Below are positions 53,292 to 64,000 of a stretch of DNA of 64,000 nucleotides, in pieces. How positions within the stretch are numbered: position 1 is the first letter of the stretch; every line of letters starts with the position of its first letter. Location of the stretch: contig OZ024938.1 in NCBI GenBank assembly GCA_964017235.1, positions 47,590,332 to 47,654,331 of the forward strand. The letters are read 5' to 3'. This DNA is from Sabellastarte sp. h YS-2021. Taxonomy: Eukaryota > Annelida > Polychaeta > Sabellida > Sabellidae. Made by a program: the position numbers and the translations under genes. The notes beneath the pieces are model-generated. The model did no database searches. It was not told the DNA's origin and saw only the letters and a list, made by a program, of their open reading frames with translations.

Positions 53292-54260
53292 TGTCTATTA
53301 CATCAAAAAATAATTATTATTCCTGTAGAATACAATTTGGGGAAGAACATAGCTGACTTCACTGGTTTTTTTTCACTTCTGAGTTAAATGTAGGATATGA
53401 TACTCTTGCCTATTTAAAACACATATCTGGTACTTTTAGTACACTAAGTAGTCTGTTTACTTCATAAACAAGCTTTTATAACAGGAGATAAATTTCAAAT
53501 TTACAACTGCCTGCTTCGGCTCTTTTCACCAGTCACGTGGTGTGTTTGCATCATGTGTGTTCATGTGCTGTGTATGCAGGGATAAAAACAGTGCTATGTG
53601 TACAGTATATCTGTACTGACTTTTTTTTCTCCTCATTTATTTTTGCATTTGTCAGTTTAAAATGGTAAAGTGTACATAATTATTGGTGGGTAAAATTAAG
53701 AATTATATTAGTAGCAAAAGGAAACTAGAAAAGATTTTTTTTCTGAATTTTCAAAATGATCAAAACATAATCTATATATTTTTTCTCTCATACTATTCTC
53801 TTCTCTTCAATTTATCCACAATTATCTCCGACAGAAAGGTCATCTGTACATAATTTCAGCCAAATTTGAATATCTAGATATTGAAGCTAGTACATTTAGG
53901 TAATGATGCTGGTCAAAAATAGTAAAGTAAGTTTACAACCTTGGTCAAGGCAAATCAATAGCTCAAGTTAATATTTTTATGTGATTTTGAATACTCAAAT
54001 TAAAACTTCTGCACTTTAAGTAACAACTAAATTGTAACCAACTATATACATACTGTTGTGACTGATCATTTTCTTTGTTCTGGTCACACATTTTCACTGA
54101 AACTATATGTTGGATCATTTATTGAAACCTCTAGACACACTTGTTTTGGATTGAACTGGTGGACAGTACTTGTGTTGCAAAGAACTTCATTAAAGTGCAC
54201 ATAATTAATCTATTACTGTGACTTAATATTTCTCAGATATATATAGAAAATTGCAAGGGT
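53292..54260. other. Gene-free stretch
   Basis: AT-rich; no coding or repeat signal recognised. Confidence 0.5.
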
Positions 54261-54261
54261 A

Positions 54262-54520
54262 GAGGGGAATAGAACATAGTAATAGTCAGTCAGTAGTCTG
54301 TAGTTGAATTACCTTAATTATTATAGGTACACCTCTGATGTCAGCTGTTCAAACCCAGTACCCTATGTGGAAAAGTTGGTAGTTTCTTACAAATGGTTGA
54401 CAGTTTACAGGACAGAACTGTGACCAACTGTATGTACTGGTTTCCTCCTCCCATAAACTACCTGTCATGATATGACCTATACAGTGTTGAAAGCATCATT
54501 AAAACCTTAAACCTGTAGTG
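54262..54520 (+). mobile_element. Old tRNA-derived SINE
   Basis: The 3' domain matches the SINE at 61057: GTACTGGTTTCCTCC, AAACTACCTGTCATGATATG and ACCTATACAGTGTTGAAAGC. The tRNA-like head is degraded: GTTCAAACCC near 54342 stands where box B, GGTTCGATTCC, is in the young copy. Confidence 0.7.
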
Positions 54521-57450
54521 TATCATTCAGCAATTACAAAATACACTCCTGTTCAAGGCTTGAGATGATATCTGTAAATACCAGCAAATAATATAAAGTT
54601 ATTTGCCTTTTCAACTATTCCTTTATATGTTATTTGACTAGCTAAGTAATATGCTAAAATTAAATATTCACATAAATGTACTAAATTCTAGATTTCCAAA
54701 GTTAGTCATTGTGCACTTTATACAGCAAAACAAGCTTTCCTGAACTGATACCTTACTACACACAAAAAGGCTAGCTGGCCCAGATAATACTTGATACTGC
54801 AGTGTATACTTTCACAGTGAAACATTAAGGTGGCCATACTGTAGCTTGCCCCATAAGTTGTTAAGGCTTTGCAACTAGTGGAGATGATGATATTAAGGTT
54901 AAAACTTTAAGTGAAGTTATTGTGTAAGGAATTTTACTTTAACAACATAGATTATGAGCCAAGCTAAGGTTATGTCAAAGGTCAAAGTTGGGGTTTTACG
55001 TCCCCTTCAACAGCCAGAGCTAAGGTTATGTGTATGTTTAAGCATTTACTTTTGATAATAATAATTTAGATTTTCTGGTTGAGTAGAGTGGGCTAGGTGT
55101 AAATACTGTGGAGAGATCTAATAAGTACAACAATTACCGTGTTGTTTACAACAGTGCAGATTAAAAGTGATGAGTATTTATAAATATGTATAAATGTCAA
55201 CATTAAAGATGAGTAAAATTGTAAGATCTACAGTTAAAACAAAGATAGTTAAAACTTACAAACAGACCTAGATAATCATTAAAATGTCTTAGTGTCTAAA
55301 ACCTGTGAGATACTTTATGGGAAATGTTGACCAAATATCTCAAGAAAATGAGATTTTTATCTAAAATTGATTTGGGATCTCCAGGATACGTCAGTAGATA
55401 CCCCCCCCCCCCCCCCAGTCATAAATGTTCATTGCAATGTGTCACCCCAAAATCAATGTAAATTACTATTTATATTCACACTACCTTTATACACAATATT
55501 CAGTAACTTTGTGTTACACAACAATGGTAAATTAATAATTATACCGAAGTAAAGAACAAAGGGTTACTGCAACTAACAGTTAACAACAGGGTCTGAGTTG
55601 TCATTAAATTTGAGGGGTTTTTACGAAAAATTAACCAAGAGTAAACTAAATAAGGCTTTGATTTACTCAACAGTTTGCTAACTAGGAGTTAACTAATACA
55701 TAACGACTTGGTTAACACAACTAAGGCTTCCATTTACAGGCCCCAGGTCAATTCTGTCTATCAGAAGTGCAAGCTCATTTTTAAATCCCTTTTTAAGCAA
55801 CCAAGGTCATAAATTTATAGACCAATTTACATGATTTTGTGGATAAATTTCAAAACACGAGCAACAAATAGACTGAATTTTGTATGAAATAGTATGTGAT
55901 AATTTTTAAAGATGTATAGACTGTAAAGAACTGTTCTGATGCTTAGTTGATATTCTAAAAAAAAGATTTAAAGTTTTGGAATAATGCGAACCAGCACATA
56001 TGAAGATCAATATTTGCAATATGCTTCTGAAAAGGGACAAAACTAGTAATTGTGTGTTACACAGAGACACACGAGTGTCTGGGTTTAACAACAATTTATT
56101 TTTTTCTCTTTTCTGAAACTAATTAAACCTGAACCACAAAGGATATTTAAACTTTTGGAAATCTCACTGTAAACTTTTAACATTTATCACTCAGGAGCTG
56201 GATGATAAACACAAACTTATACTACATGATTTACAAAACCATGAAAACTACAATGGGATGTGTGTAATTGTTGAAATGAAGAGCAGAAAGTGTTCATGAT
56301 AGAAGCTGAAGAGAGCTTCAGTGGCCAACAGATTAATCTTTGCAGTATTTAATCGTTTGGCTGTCACCTCTATGGCCTTTCTTTCAAATCCAGTTGTTGA
56401 CATTGTGTAATATTCACCAAAGGTCTGTTCTGACACAACCTGGCTGTTCAAATGGATGTGAAAATTTCACTTTGAGGATAAACCTGAAAAAAAAACAGAG
56501 AGTAATGAAACATTGTGAAAGGCAATTACAGGAGCAAATACTGGATAAAATTGAACTCAGTGTTCAAAAGTGTATGATAAGTTTGTTAGAATTCTGTAAG
56601 TTGATTGAAGGCCACACAACATTTCTTTCATACCTCGGCACTGCCTTATTCACCTAACATCTCATTATTCAGCAACCAAAATATTGAATTCCTCTTCATT
56701 TTTGATGGATAAAGTTCAGGCTGTGGTAGAAAAACACAAACGAGAACACATTTGGGACAGGACAAAAGTCAACAACTAGACAAACACTTAATTTAGATGT
56801 TTCATTTGAACCTAAAACTGAATCAATCTTGCTGAAAGGTAAGTCTCTGACATTGTTTTGTTGTCTCTTTTATTGTATTGAGTTCTTTATTTTTGCTGGT
56901 TATCTGATTTTTAAGTGGAAGTTATTGACGATTTTTCTTGAGTACTGTAAAGTATAGAAATTTAACCCCCCTAAGTATTAACCTCAGTACACTCTTTCAG
57001 TGCATGCTTCATGATGTGGGATTTGAACACAAGACCACAGATGTGAGAGCCAAGTTACTAAATGGAAAACTCGTTAACCAAGGCTGTCTTTAACCAGTAG
57101 CACAATTACATAAAATAATATTCACATGGGCACACACTAAGAAAAGTAATTAAAATTAAGAAAACAGTTTTGTTTGGCCTTAAAGAGCATTCACACTCAT
57201 TGTTCCCTTTATGGAAGTTGAATCAAAAAAATTTTTTTTTGTTCAAAAGTTTCCATCATGACCAGGTAAAGTCATGGAGTGACTAATACTGACTATAATA
57301 GTGTTGCCACCCAATTACCCATAAAAGTGTTGTGTGTCGCTAATTAATTTTAATATGTACAACACCTTTTGGAGTTTAAATGTTTCTTAATTTCATTCAG
57401 TAATATTAGTGTTTACCCTGCCAAAAACTTGTGAAGTTTATTTTGTTTTT
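54521..57450. other. Gene-poor stretch
   Basis: It contains a poly(C) run at about 55400-55417. Short open frames (for example minus strand 56248-56451) show no family resemblance I can name. Confidence 0.45.
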
Positions 57451-58842
57451 AACCCCAGCACATAAAGGCTGGGGTTTTAGTTGTCCCCTGTGCTGTCCGG
57501 ACAGCATCAGCAGCAGCGACAGGCATAAAGTTCGTGGGTGTTCCACAGTATAAACCCATGCATGGATTTTCACAAAATTTTCAGGATATGTTTACCACAG
57601 GAGAATCTAGAGCTGATTAGCTTTGGATGGCATCTGGCAACAGTTGTTGCCATAGCAATGCTTTTCCATCTTAAATTTCTTAATTTAAAAGGGGTAGTAT
57701 CAAATCAATATTATTAAAGTTGCATTTTTATCTACCGCTGGTCGAAGGCTGTGGTTGGGAAATTGCAATGCCTTCTATGCATGTGGGGGTGGGGGTGGGG
57801 TGTTGTACGTGAGTGCATTTGTGCGTTCGTCACATTTTTACGTAAACCTTTATATGTCATTCTTTATGAAGATATCTTCACCAAATTGCTGAGAATGTTT
57901 ATGACTATGAAAACATGTCTAAAAAAAATTTGTTCTCATTTAAAAGACAAAATGGCTGCCATGACCAATTGTTTGAGAATCAAATCAATTGTTTTGAAAC
58001 TTAAAATATTGCAGCTGGCTTCATCAGATTTACACAAAATATATGTGGCTAGGGCAACTTGCCTGATAGTAATTCTGGTCTTGTTTTGAAAACAAAATGC
58101 CACAATATCACATCTTTAATGTCAAATAGGGGTCATCATATCAGAATTCCTAATATCTCTCTTGTTGTTGGTCACAGGGGTTCGGAATGAGAAAACAACT
58201 TGCGGGCAATCATGGCCTACAAATCTTTTGCAAGTGTCAAATTTGATCTTTGATCCCTGCTTCAAGGTCAAGTCAGGGGTCATCATGCAAACAAAGCCTT
58301 ATATATCCCTTATTGATCCTTGGTATGGCTTGAACATGTGAAACTAACCTAGAGGAAGTCAAGGCCTGCAACTCTTTAGCAAGTGCCAAATTAACCTTGC
58401 TTCAAGCTCAGTTTTAGTCGTCATACTAAAACCTGTTCTATCTCCCTTATTACTGGTTCTAGGGCTTCCAAATGTGAAAACTACTTCTCAGAAATCATGG
58501 CCTGCAAATCATTTGCAAGTGTTAAATTTAAGCTTTGGCCTCTGCTTCAAGGTCAAGTAGTATCATTATACTAAAAGGATTTATATCTCCCTTATAATTG
58601 GTACTAGGGCTTCGAAATATGAACACAACTTGTAAGAAATCATGGTTTGTGAATCTTTTGAAAGTATCAAATTTGACCCATCACCTTTGACCCCTGCTTC
58701 AAGGTGAAGTGGGGTTATCATACTATAAACGCCCTATACCTCTTATATATTGATCCTTGGGCTTGGAACTCGCATCATGTACGACAAATGTAGTTTTCCC
58801 CCTTCTTCATCTACATGAAAGTTCGACATCTCGTGGGTTCTT
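57451..58842. repeat. Dispersed tandem-core element, family P copy 2
   Basis: It starts AACCCCAGCACATAAAGG with a GCTGGGG partner and ends CATCTCGTGGGTTCTT near 58842. The left arm matches 4526-4930. From about 58100 to 58760 roughly five units of about 120 bp follow one another. Each has TATATCTCCCTTAT, GGGCTTCGAAATRTGAA, AATCATGGCCTGCAAATC and TGCTTCAAGGTCAAG. It is non-coding. Confidence 0.72.
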
Positions 58843-59764
58843 CTAGTACAAGACTTGAAAGTAAGTGTTAACTATTTGCTTTATTGTAATATATGCATTT
58901 AAGTTATATTTAAGCTGAAAGATCATTTATTAAAATTTGAGAGACTTCCGGAAATGTTACATATTTCATTTGAGTCTATTTTCTGAGGTTTTCCAAGCCA
59001 GTTATTAATTATCTTAAATCTATTAGTGATGGATATTTATGGACAATGTGGATATTTTACAGTCCTAAAAGCATACTTCCAATCAAGGTATTCAAGTATT
59101 TATTGTTGAGGGTATGTTTAAGGAAGTTGCCATTGAAAATATAGATGTTGGATAGGAAGAAGCAAGAAGTTATTGATCTTTGGGATGCAAGAGTAAAAGG
59201 TTGCTCAATAAGTTCAACATTTCAAAAGTTATCTGAGGCTGGAAATTGTGAACATATACTATTCAGTTAATATTTTTGTTCACTAGAAAATGTAAGACAG
59301 CTTCGGAGAAAAGGTAAAATCAAAAATGAGATCAGAGGTACTCATAGCCCACAGCATAGGGAAATAGTGTTTGAAACCATGGGATATAGAAGAAAATAAT
59401 ACATAATTAGAAAAAAGCATGTAAAGATAAAATATCAAAACAAGGCATTTTAATCCCAATTGACAGCGTTACTTTACCGACTAAAAATAAATTTTATTAA
59501 TTGATCTATTTATTAAAGTATAGTATAGATAGCACTATTGCATAAAAGTATATAATATAAGCAATTGCAGCAAGTCAAATAAGAGAAATGTATCTCAAAT
59601 GTTGATTAAAAAGTAAGAAACAAGCATCAAATTTTAAAATTATAATAGCCTTTTAAAAACTTGAAAATAATAAAACACCAGGCATTAATTGACTGTCTTG
59701 AAAGTTTTTTTGGTAAAACCTGAAATGTTTTACTTTAAAAACATAAACTACATTTTTATTACAT
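58843..59764. other. AT-rich stretch with one protein-like scrap
   Basis: The + strand near 59155-59265 reads KQEVIDLWDARVKGCSISST and FQKLSEAGNCEHILFS before a stop, then RQLRRKGK-like sequence. I do not recognise it. The remainder has no signal. Confidence 0.35.
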
Positions 59765-60035
59765 TAATATATCCTATCCAATGGACAATTGCTAATCCAG
59801 TAGGTGCAGACCAGTGGTCGTCTCTCGAGCTAAGCCTCCACCAGCCAGTCCTGTGGACAACTCTCAGCCATATTTTTGAGCCTACACTGATTGACCAACT
59901 GACCATGGCTCATCAACAAGAGCAAGCGACCAACCAACTGGCAACTCTTCATCAGCACCCTGCTCACAGCCTAAGTCTAATAACCGGCGTAGTACTACTG
60001 ACCAAATCAATAAGCTTGCACTCAGCACTGCTACT

Positions 60036-61056
60036 GTGGACATCCAGCAAACACCAGTGACTGATATGGATACTAGTTCTGACTCAGACTCTGTAGTGCA
60101 TGAACTTCCTTCTGGCCAGGCAGAGGAAGGCAAGTTGTTGGATTTGGGCCAGGACATTTCTGTAACCGACACCAATCAGGCCTCCACAGAAGAGCAAAAC
60201 TACAGAGAAACTATGCATGGTGTACGTTCATACATGGGCTGGACATATATACCAGACATGGACTCTGCTGTTTCTAGTGATGAGGATACCCCATTTGCTG
60301 CACCCAAACAACAGCCAGTGGGTAAGATTAGCGTTGACTTCCCCACAGGCGATTGGCTATACAGGAAAATGGACAATTTAAACCTTACATTTGTGCAAGG
60401 ATATCCGTCCAGAAACTCAGAGGCAGGTGGTCTGCAGATGGACCATTTTGTAAAGCCAAGTAAATCACATGCAAAGTGGTATGGGGTCCACCCCAACCAG
60501 GACAGACCGGCTGGTTCTGTATCATTCTGGCATTGTGACTCAGCCAAGTTGAACAGTGCATATAGTCAGATAGCAAGATCATCTGGACTCACTACACCGG
60601 CACCAACCTCACGCACTCTGTCACAGGACACCCTCAGAAGGTGGGACAAGGCTGCACGTGAATCAGCATGATTGTAACCAAGCAGTCAGACTAAACAAGT
60701 GTCTCTGCAAAGTTCAGCAGGGGATGCAGTTACAGCTGAAAGTGTTACAGTCTGAACAGACAAAAGGAAAGTCGGCTGGTAAAGTGGGAGCTGCTACAGA
60801 AGAGCATAAGTACCTGATGAACTTTAATACCAGTATCACACAGTGTATGGCCAAGGCCATGGAACATTTCTTTGACTTTACTTTTGTTTCCATGACAAAT
60901 GTGACACTAGTTAGATGGGATTCATACTTGGCTCATGTAAAGTCCGGCTTGAAACAGGATACACTTGCTGCCTTATGTCAAGCCCCACTAGACTCACCTA
61001 CATTATTCCCAGACTCTGTGCTGAGGAATGCTGAGGAGGACATTGAAAAGTTTGAG
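60036..61056 (+). pseudogene. DIRS C gag, part 1
   Basis: The first frame (60036-60671) reads MDTSSDSDSVV, YRETMHGVRSYMGWTYIP, PFAAPKQQPVGKISVDFPTG, DNLNLTFVQGYPSRNSEAGG and LSQDTLRRWDKAARES. A shift near 60660 leads to the second frame: NKCLCKVQQGMQLQLKVLQS, LMNFNTSITQCMAKAMEHFF and LFPDSVLRNAEEDIEKFE, where the SINE interrupts. It is the likely nucleic-acid-binding structural protein of the element. It is the best preserved copy of the gag shared with 38690-39775 and 48730-49645. Confidence 0.8.
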
Positions 61057-61266
61057 AGGGGCCATGGTGGCAGAGTGGTAACACTCTCGCCTCCCACCTC
61101 TGAGGCCGGGGTTCGATTCCCGGCACGGCCTCATGTAGGAAAGCTGGTAGTTTACAGTACAGAACCCTAACGAACTGCATGTACTGGTTTCCTCTGCCCT
61201 TCAAACTACCCATCGTGATATGACCTGTACAGTGTTGAAAGCGACCTAAAACCCCAAATAAATAAA
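61057..61266 (+). mobile_element. Full-length tRNA-derived SINE with 13-bp target-site duplication
   Basis: TGAAAAGTTTGAG flanks it at 61044-61056 and 61267-61279. The head (61060-61132) is tRNA-like, with box A TGGCAGAGTGGT and box B GGTTCGATTCC. The body ends with GTACTGGTTTCCTC, ATATGACCTGTACAG and GTTGAAAGCGACC, then an AAATAAATAAA tail. Length is 210 bp. Insertion breaks the gag frame of DIRS C between the residues E-K-F-E and D-R-G-H. Confidence 0.93.
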
Positions 61267-61498
61267 TGAAAAGTTTGAGGACAGAGGTCATTCCCATGCA
61301 CAGTCTGGTGGACGCTAGGACAGTTGGTATCATCCTTACAGGAGGTCAGATAAACAAACAGGAACAGAGGTCTGGTAAACCTGCCTGGAAACAACTGGGA
61401 TGCTTCAGCAAGAAGAAAGGTGGTCGACAAGCCAACAAGTACTCATCACGTCCGGCCAAGGGTCAGTCATCATATAAATTACTTGTAAATGCTCCAGG

Positions 61499-62916
61499 TT
61501 GCTGATGGCTGACCCAGAGCAAAGAGACTGTAAAGTTTGTAAATTTGTGTCAGTTCCACCAGACCAGACCGGACAACCTGAACAACCAAGTAACAGTAAA
61601 CTTGTATCAGCGTCACCAGACTGGACCAGTGTATGGAGAGACATCAAATGTTGTAAACTCAGTTGTTGTAAATCATGCACATATTGTAAAAGGCCAGTCA
61701 CAAAAGAAAGGCATAAGTTCGGCTGTTGTAAGACATCAGTTAGTAAATATGTGAACAATGTTTCCTGGGTAGATCAGCTATATTCTTTCAAACATGTACC
61801 AAATGTCCAAACTGTTGCACAAGATCTGCCTGTAGAGACAAGACTAAACCAGTTTTGGGAAACTTGGGAAGCCCTGGAAACTGGGCCAAAAGTCTTACAA
61901 ATACTGAAGGAGGGCTACACTCTCCCTTTTCAGACCAGACCAAACCTGACAAGGTCACCGACCTTCATAAGCTGCTATGTAAATCCCCACAGGCACTTCT
62001 ACCTAGTGGAGGCATTACGTCAGCTTATGACAAAAATGCAGTAGAGTTGGTCAAAAATCAAGAATCTCTGGGTTTTTACAACCGACTAATTTTGGTCCCA
62101 AAACCAAACAACAAGTGGAGACCTATATTAGATCTCAGCAATCTCAACAAATTCCTCAAGGTAGAAAAATTCAAAATGGAGACACCAGAAACAATCAGGA
62201 CCTCCCTCCAGACAGGGGAGTGGGTAACATCCATAGATTTCAAGGACCCCTACTTCCATACACACATCCAGAGCCAGTCCAGAAAATACCTGCGTTTCCA
62301 CGTCAAGGGTCAGACTTATCAGTTCAAAGCTCTAACATTTGGTCTGTCCACAGCACCTATGGAGTTCACTGTAGTGGCCAAAGAGGTCAAACTGATGGCT
62401 TTGCAGAGAGGTATAAGGATCCACCAGTACCTAGACGACTGGTTGGTCCGGGCCAGATCCCACCAAACTTGTCTCCAATATACACAAACTCTAGTAGCTA
62501 TTTGTCAGGATGGAGAGGTGGATCCCAAACAAGTTTGCAACTTCATAGGTTACCAGTTCGACCTGAAAGAGGGCAAGCTCAGACCCACCCTAGACTGGTG
62601 GCAGACCCTTACAGTAAAGATCCAAGAATTATTGAGCGGACCAGTCTGTCTGGCCTGGCAGCTGATGTCCCTCATAGGCCTGTTCACAGCCACAGAAAAG
62701 CAGGTTCACCTAGGTCAACTCCATACGAGGCCCATACATTGGCACCTGAAAAATAACTGGAGGGTCCCAGCGTCACTAGAAAGGGTGATACCAGTTCCCA
62801 GGTCGCTCCACCCTCATCTGAAATGGTGGTTGGGGGAAAGCAGTGTGCTCCAAGGTCAACCATTACACCCACTAAAATATGCTCTGCAGATCTTTACAGA
62901 CGCATCAAAAGGGTGA
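61499..62916 (+). pseudogene. DIRS C pre-RT linker and reverse transcriptase
   Basis: The linker (61499-62044) ends with LPVETRLNQFWETWEAL and ILKEGYTLPFQTRP, the DIRS segment just before RT. After a shift near 62000 the RT is open to 62916: GFYNRLILVPKPNNKWRPIL, FKMETPETIRTSLQTGEWVT, SIDFKDPYFHTHIQ (first Asp), LTFGLSTAPMEFTVVAKE and HQYLDDWLVRARS. Y-L-D-D is intact, but Ala in the usual D-A-Y has become Pro. The thumb follows with CNFIGYQFDLKEGKLRP and LMSLIGLFTATEKQVHLGQL, then RNase H starts with LQIFTDASKG. It is the best RT in the window but has no intact partners. Confidence 0.92.
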
Positions 62917-63833
62917 GGCACTCACTTAAACTAACACACTGCAAGGGGAACCTGGTCCCTTCCAGAAAGCAAGCTACACATAAACTATCTCGAACTAAAG
63001 GCAGTCTTTTTGGTCCTGAAAGAGTTCCAAGACCTCTACTTGAACAACATAGTTCTCATAGCTACAGACAACACTACAGTGGTTGCCTATATAAACAAAG
63101 AGGGGGATGAAGTCGGGCCGTCTGTGTGCCCTTCTATGGAGAATGTTGACCTGGTGTTCCAGCAAACAGGTTACTCTCAAAGTGGTGCCTCAGTAATCAG
63201 GTGGCGTGAGGGCACCCTCTATAAAGTCAGTAGCTGACTTCCTTATGTATCTGTTCCAGGACAGGAAGTTACGGCCAAGTACCATTGATGTGTACAGATC
63301 GGCCATTGCTGATAAACTGGGAAACTCACCCATAAATGTCAGCAAAGATGAGAATCTCACTCATCTCCTGGATAGTTTCCACAGAGACAGACCCAAAGGT
63401 CGGAGGGGCATTCCCTCCTGGAACCTCTCCTGGTGTGACACCAGCTGACAAAGGCTACATTCGAACAATAACAGAGGTCTCCTCGAAGCATTTGACCTTC
63501 AAGACTGTTTTCCTCTTGGCCCTGGGGTCAGGCAAACGTAGAAGTGAGATCCATGCTTGGCAAAACAAGAACATCAGACACCAGTCAGACTGGTCAAAGG
63601 TGTCTCTGTACCCATCACCCAGCTTTCTTTCCAAGAACCAGCTGGCCAAGGAAGGTCCAGAGAGTGTGGTCCCAGTGGTTATACGAGTCCTGGCCCCAAC
63701 TCTGGAGAAGTCCCTCAAGTCTGATAGGTCCCTGTGTCCGGTCAGAACACTACGCTACTGTTTGGATAGGACCTCAGACCTCAGGCAGAACAAGGAGTTA
63801 GTCTTTATCTCCTTTAAAGTCCACAGTGCATGA
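62870..63833 (+). pseudogene. DIRS C RNase H and tyrosine recombinase, with internal deletion
   Basis: RNase H residues are split over frames: IFTDASKG (62890), a LELKAVFLVL segment (about 62990), ATDNTTVVAYINKEG (63062-63110) and QQTGYSQS (63165). At about 63182 the sequence jumps straight into the recombinase N-terminal domain (RAPSIKSVADFLMYLFQDRK, LRPSTIDVYRSAIADKLG, LLDSFHRDRPKG). About 0.7-0.8 kb of RNase H end and linker is thus lost. After a shift near 63435 the catalytic domain reads LTFKTVFLLALGSGKRRSEI (first Arg) and LCPVRTLRYCLDRTSDL, then ends at FISFKVHSA and stop, before the H-x-x-R and Tyr boxes. Confidence 0.88.
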
Positions 63834-64000
63834 AAAAAAATTATTTAAAACTTTGTATGTGTGTGCCAGAGAGTAAGACAATCCCAGTAATGAAAACCAG
63901 ACATCAATCAGAGCATCCCTCACTGAGATACAGCCTCTCAAAGTGGCATACAGAATAACATCCCTGATAACATGTGTGGAGGAGTTGTGACAAAATAAAA
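63834..64000. other. Unassigned window end
   Basis: An A-rich run is followed by sequence unrelated to DIRS; no gene is seen. Confidence 0.4.

Larger units (their letters stand above)
59769..63833 (+). mobile_element. DIRS element C (right end lost)
   Basis: The left terminus ATTAATATATCCTATCCAAT (59763-59782) with GGACAATTGCTAATCC matches the left end of element B. The order is gag (60036-61056 and 61280-61505), a linker and reverse transcriptase (61499-62916), RNase H (62870-63190) and tyrosine recombinase (63190-63833). It is cut by a SINE, an internal deletion near 63180 and several frameshifts. The recombinase ends abruptly before its H-x-x-R box, and unrelated DNA follows. Confidence 0.85.

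Noticed and set aside
57751..58089. 112-codon plus-strand frame
   Set aside because: It lies inside repeat family P and is not shared as an open frame with copy 1.
61060..61132. tRNA gene
   Set aside because: Boxes A and B are good, but the sequence is the head of a 210-bp SINE with tail and target-site duplication, so it is not a free tRNA gene.

Overview
This is eukaryotic, AT-rich, repeat-dense animal DNA. It shows spliced exons with GT-AG borders and no bacterial-style gene packing. The repeats point to a lophotrochozoan, probably a bivalve mollusc: a tRNA-derived SINE with a typical mollusc-like tail, short elements carrying tandem-repeat cores, and abundant DIRS retrotransposons. That placement is inference from repeat style, not from a marker gene.

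Only one host gene is convincing. It is a TMEM26-like multi-pass membrane protein on the + strand, spanning 20573-48626. I could join nine exons with consistent phases: 20573-20788, 21411-21539, 28288-28472, 31047-31179, 42523-42734, 44241-44432, 45133-45372, 46156-46231 and 47964-48626. They total 2046 nt, or 681 codons plus stop. Exons 3-7 carry the recognisable TMEM26 core. Exons 1-2 add a charged N-terminal extension, and exon 9 adds a long Ser/Asn-rich tail.

The rest is a graveyard of mobile elements. Region 1-7.1 kb holds tandem repeats, two different DIRS tyrosine-recombinase remnants, a palindromic MITE, a LINE tail and a gag-like remnant. Region 7.75-18.9 kb is one old DIRS element split twice, by a Ty3/Gypsy-like element (about 9.33-13.97 kb) and by a 3.37-kb RTE-like LINE flanked by a 12-bp target-site duplication (14716-14727 and 18101-18112). 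Introns 2, 3, 5 and 8 of the TMEM26-like gene hold copies of a hairpin-bearing MITE family and of a MITE with a ~145-bp tandem core.

Intron 4 (11.3 kb) is almost wholly a DIRS-in-DIRS nest. Minus-strand element A (31781-38652) is inserted into plus-strand element B (31716-42341). B keeps the diagnostic DIRS terminal and internal complementary repeats. Downstream of the gene lie a DIRS gag fragment, a hAT-like transposase pseudogene, an L1/Tx1-like LINE tail, an old SINE, a second copy of a tandem-core repeat, and a third large DIRS element C (59.77-63.83 kb) whose gag is split by a SINE with a 13-bp target-site duplication.

No autonomous element is intact; all show stops, frameshifts or deletions. 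I found no CRISPR array, no free-standing RNA gene and no multi-gene system. The most informative points are the nested insertion histories, the DIRS terminal architecture, and repeated small duplications at splice acceptors of the host gene.
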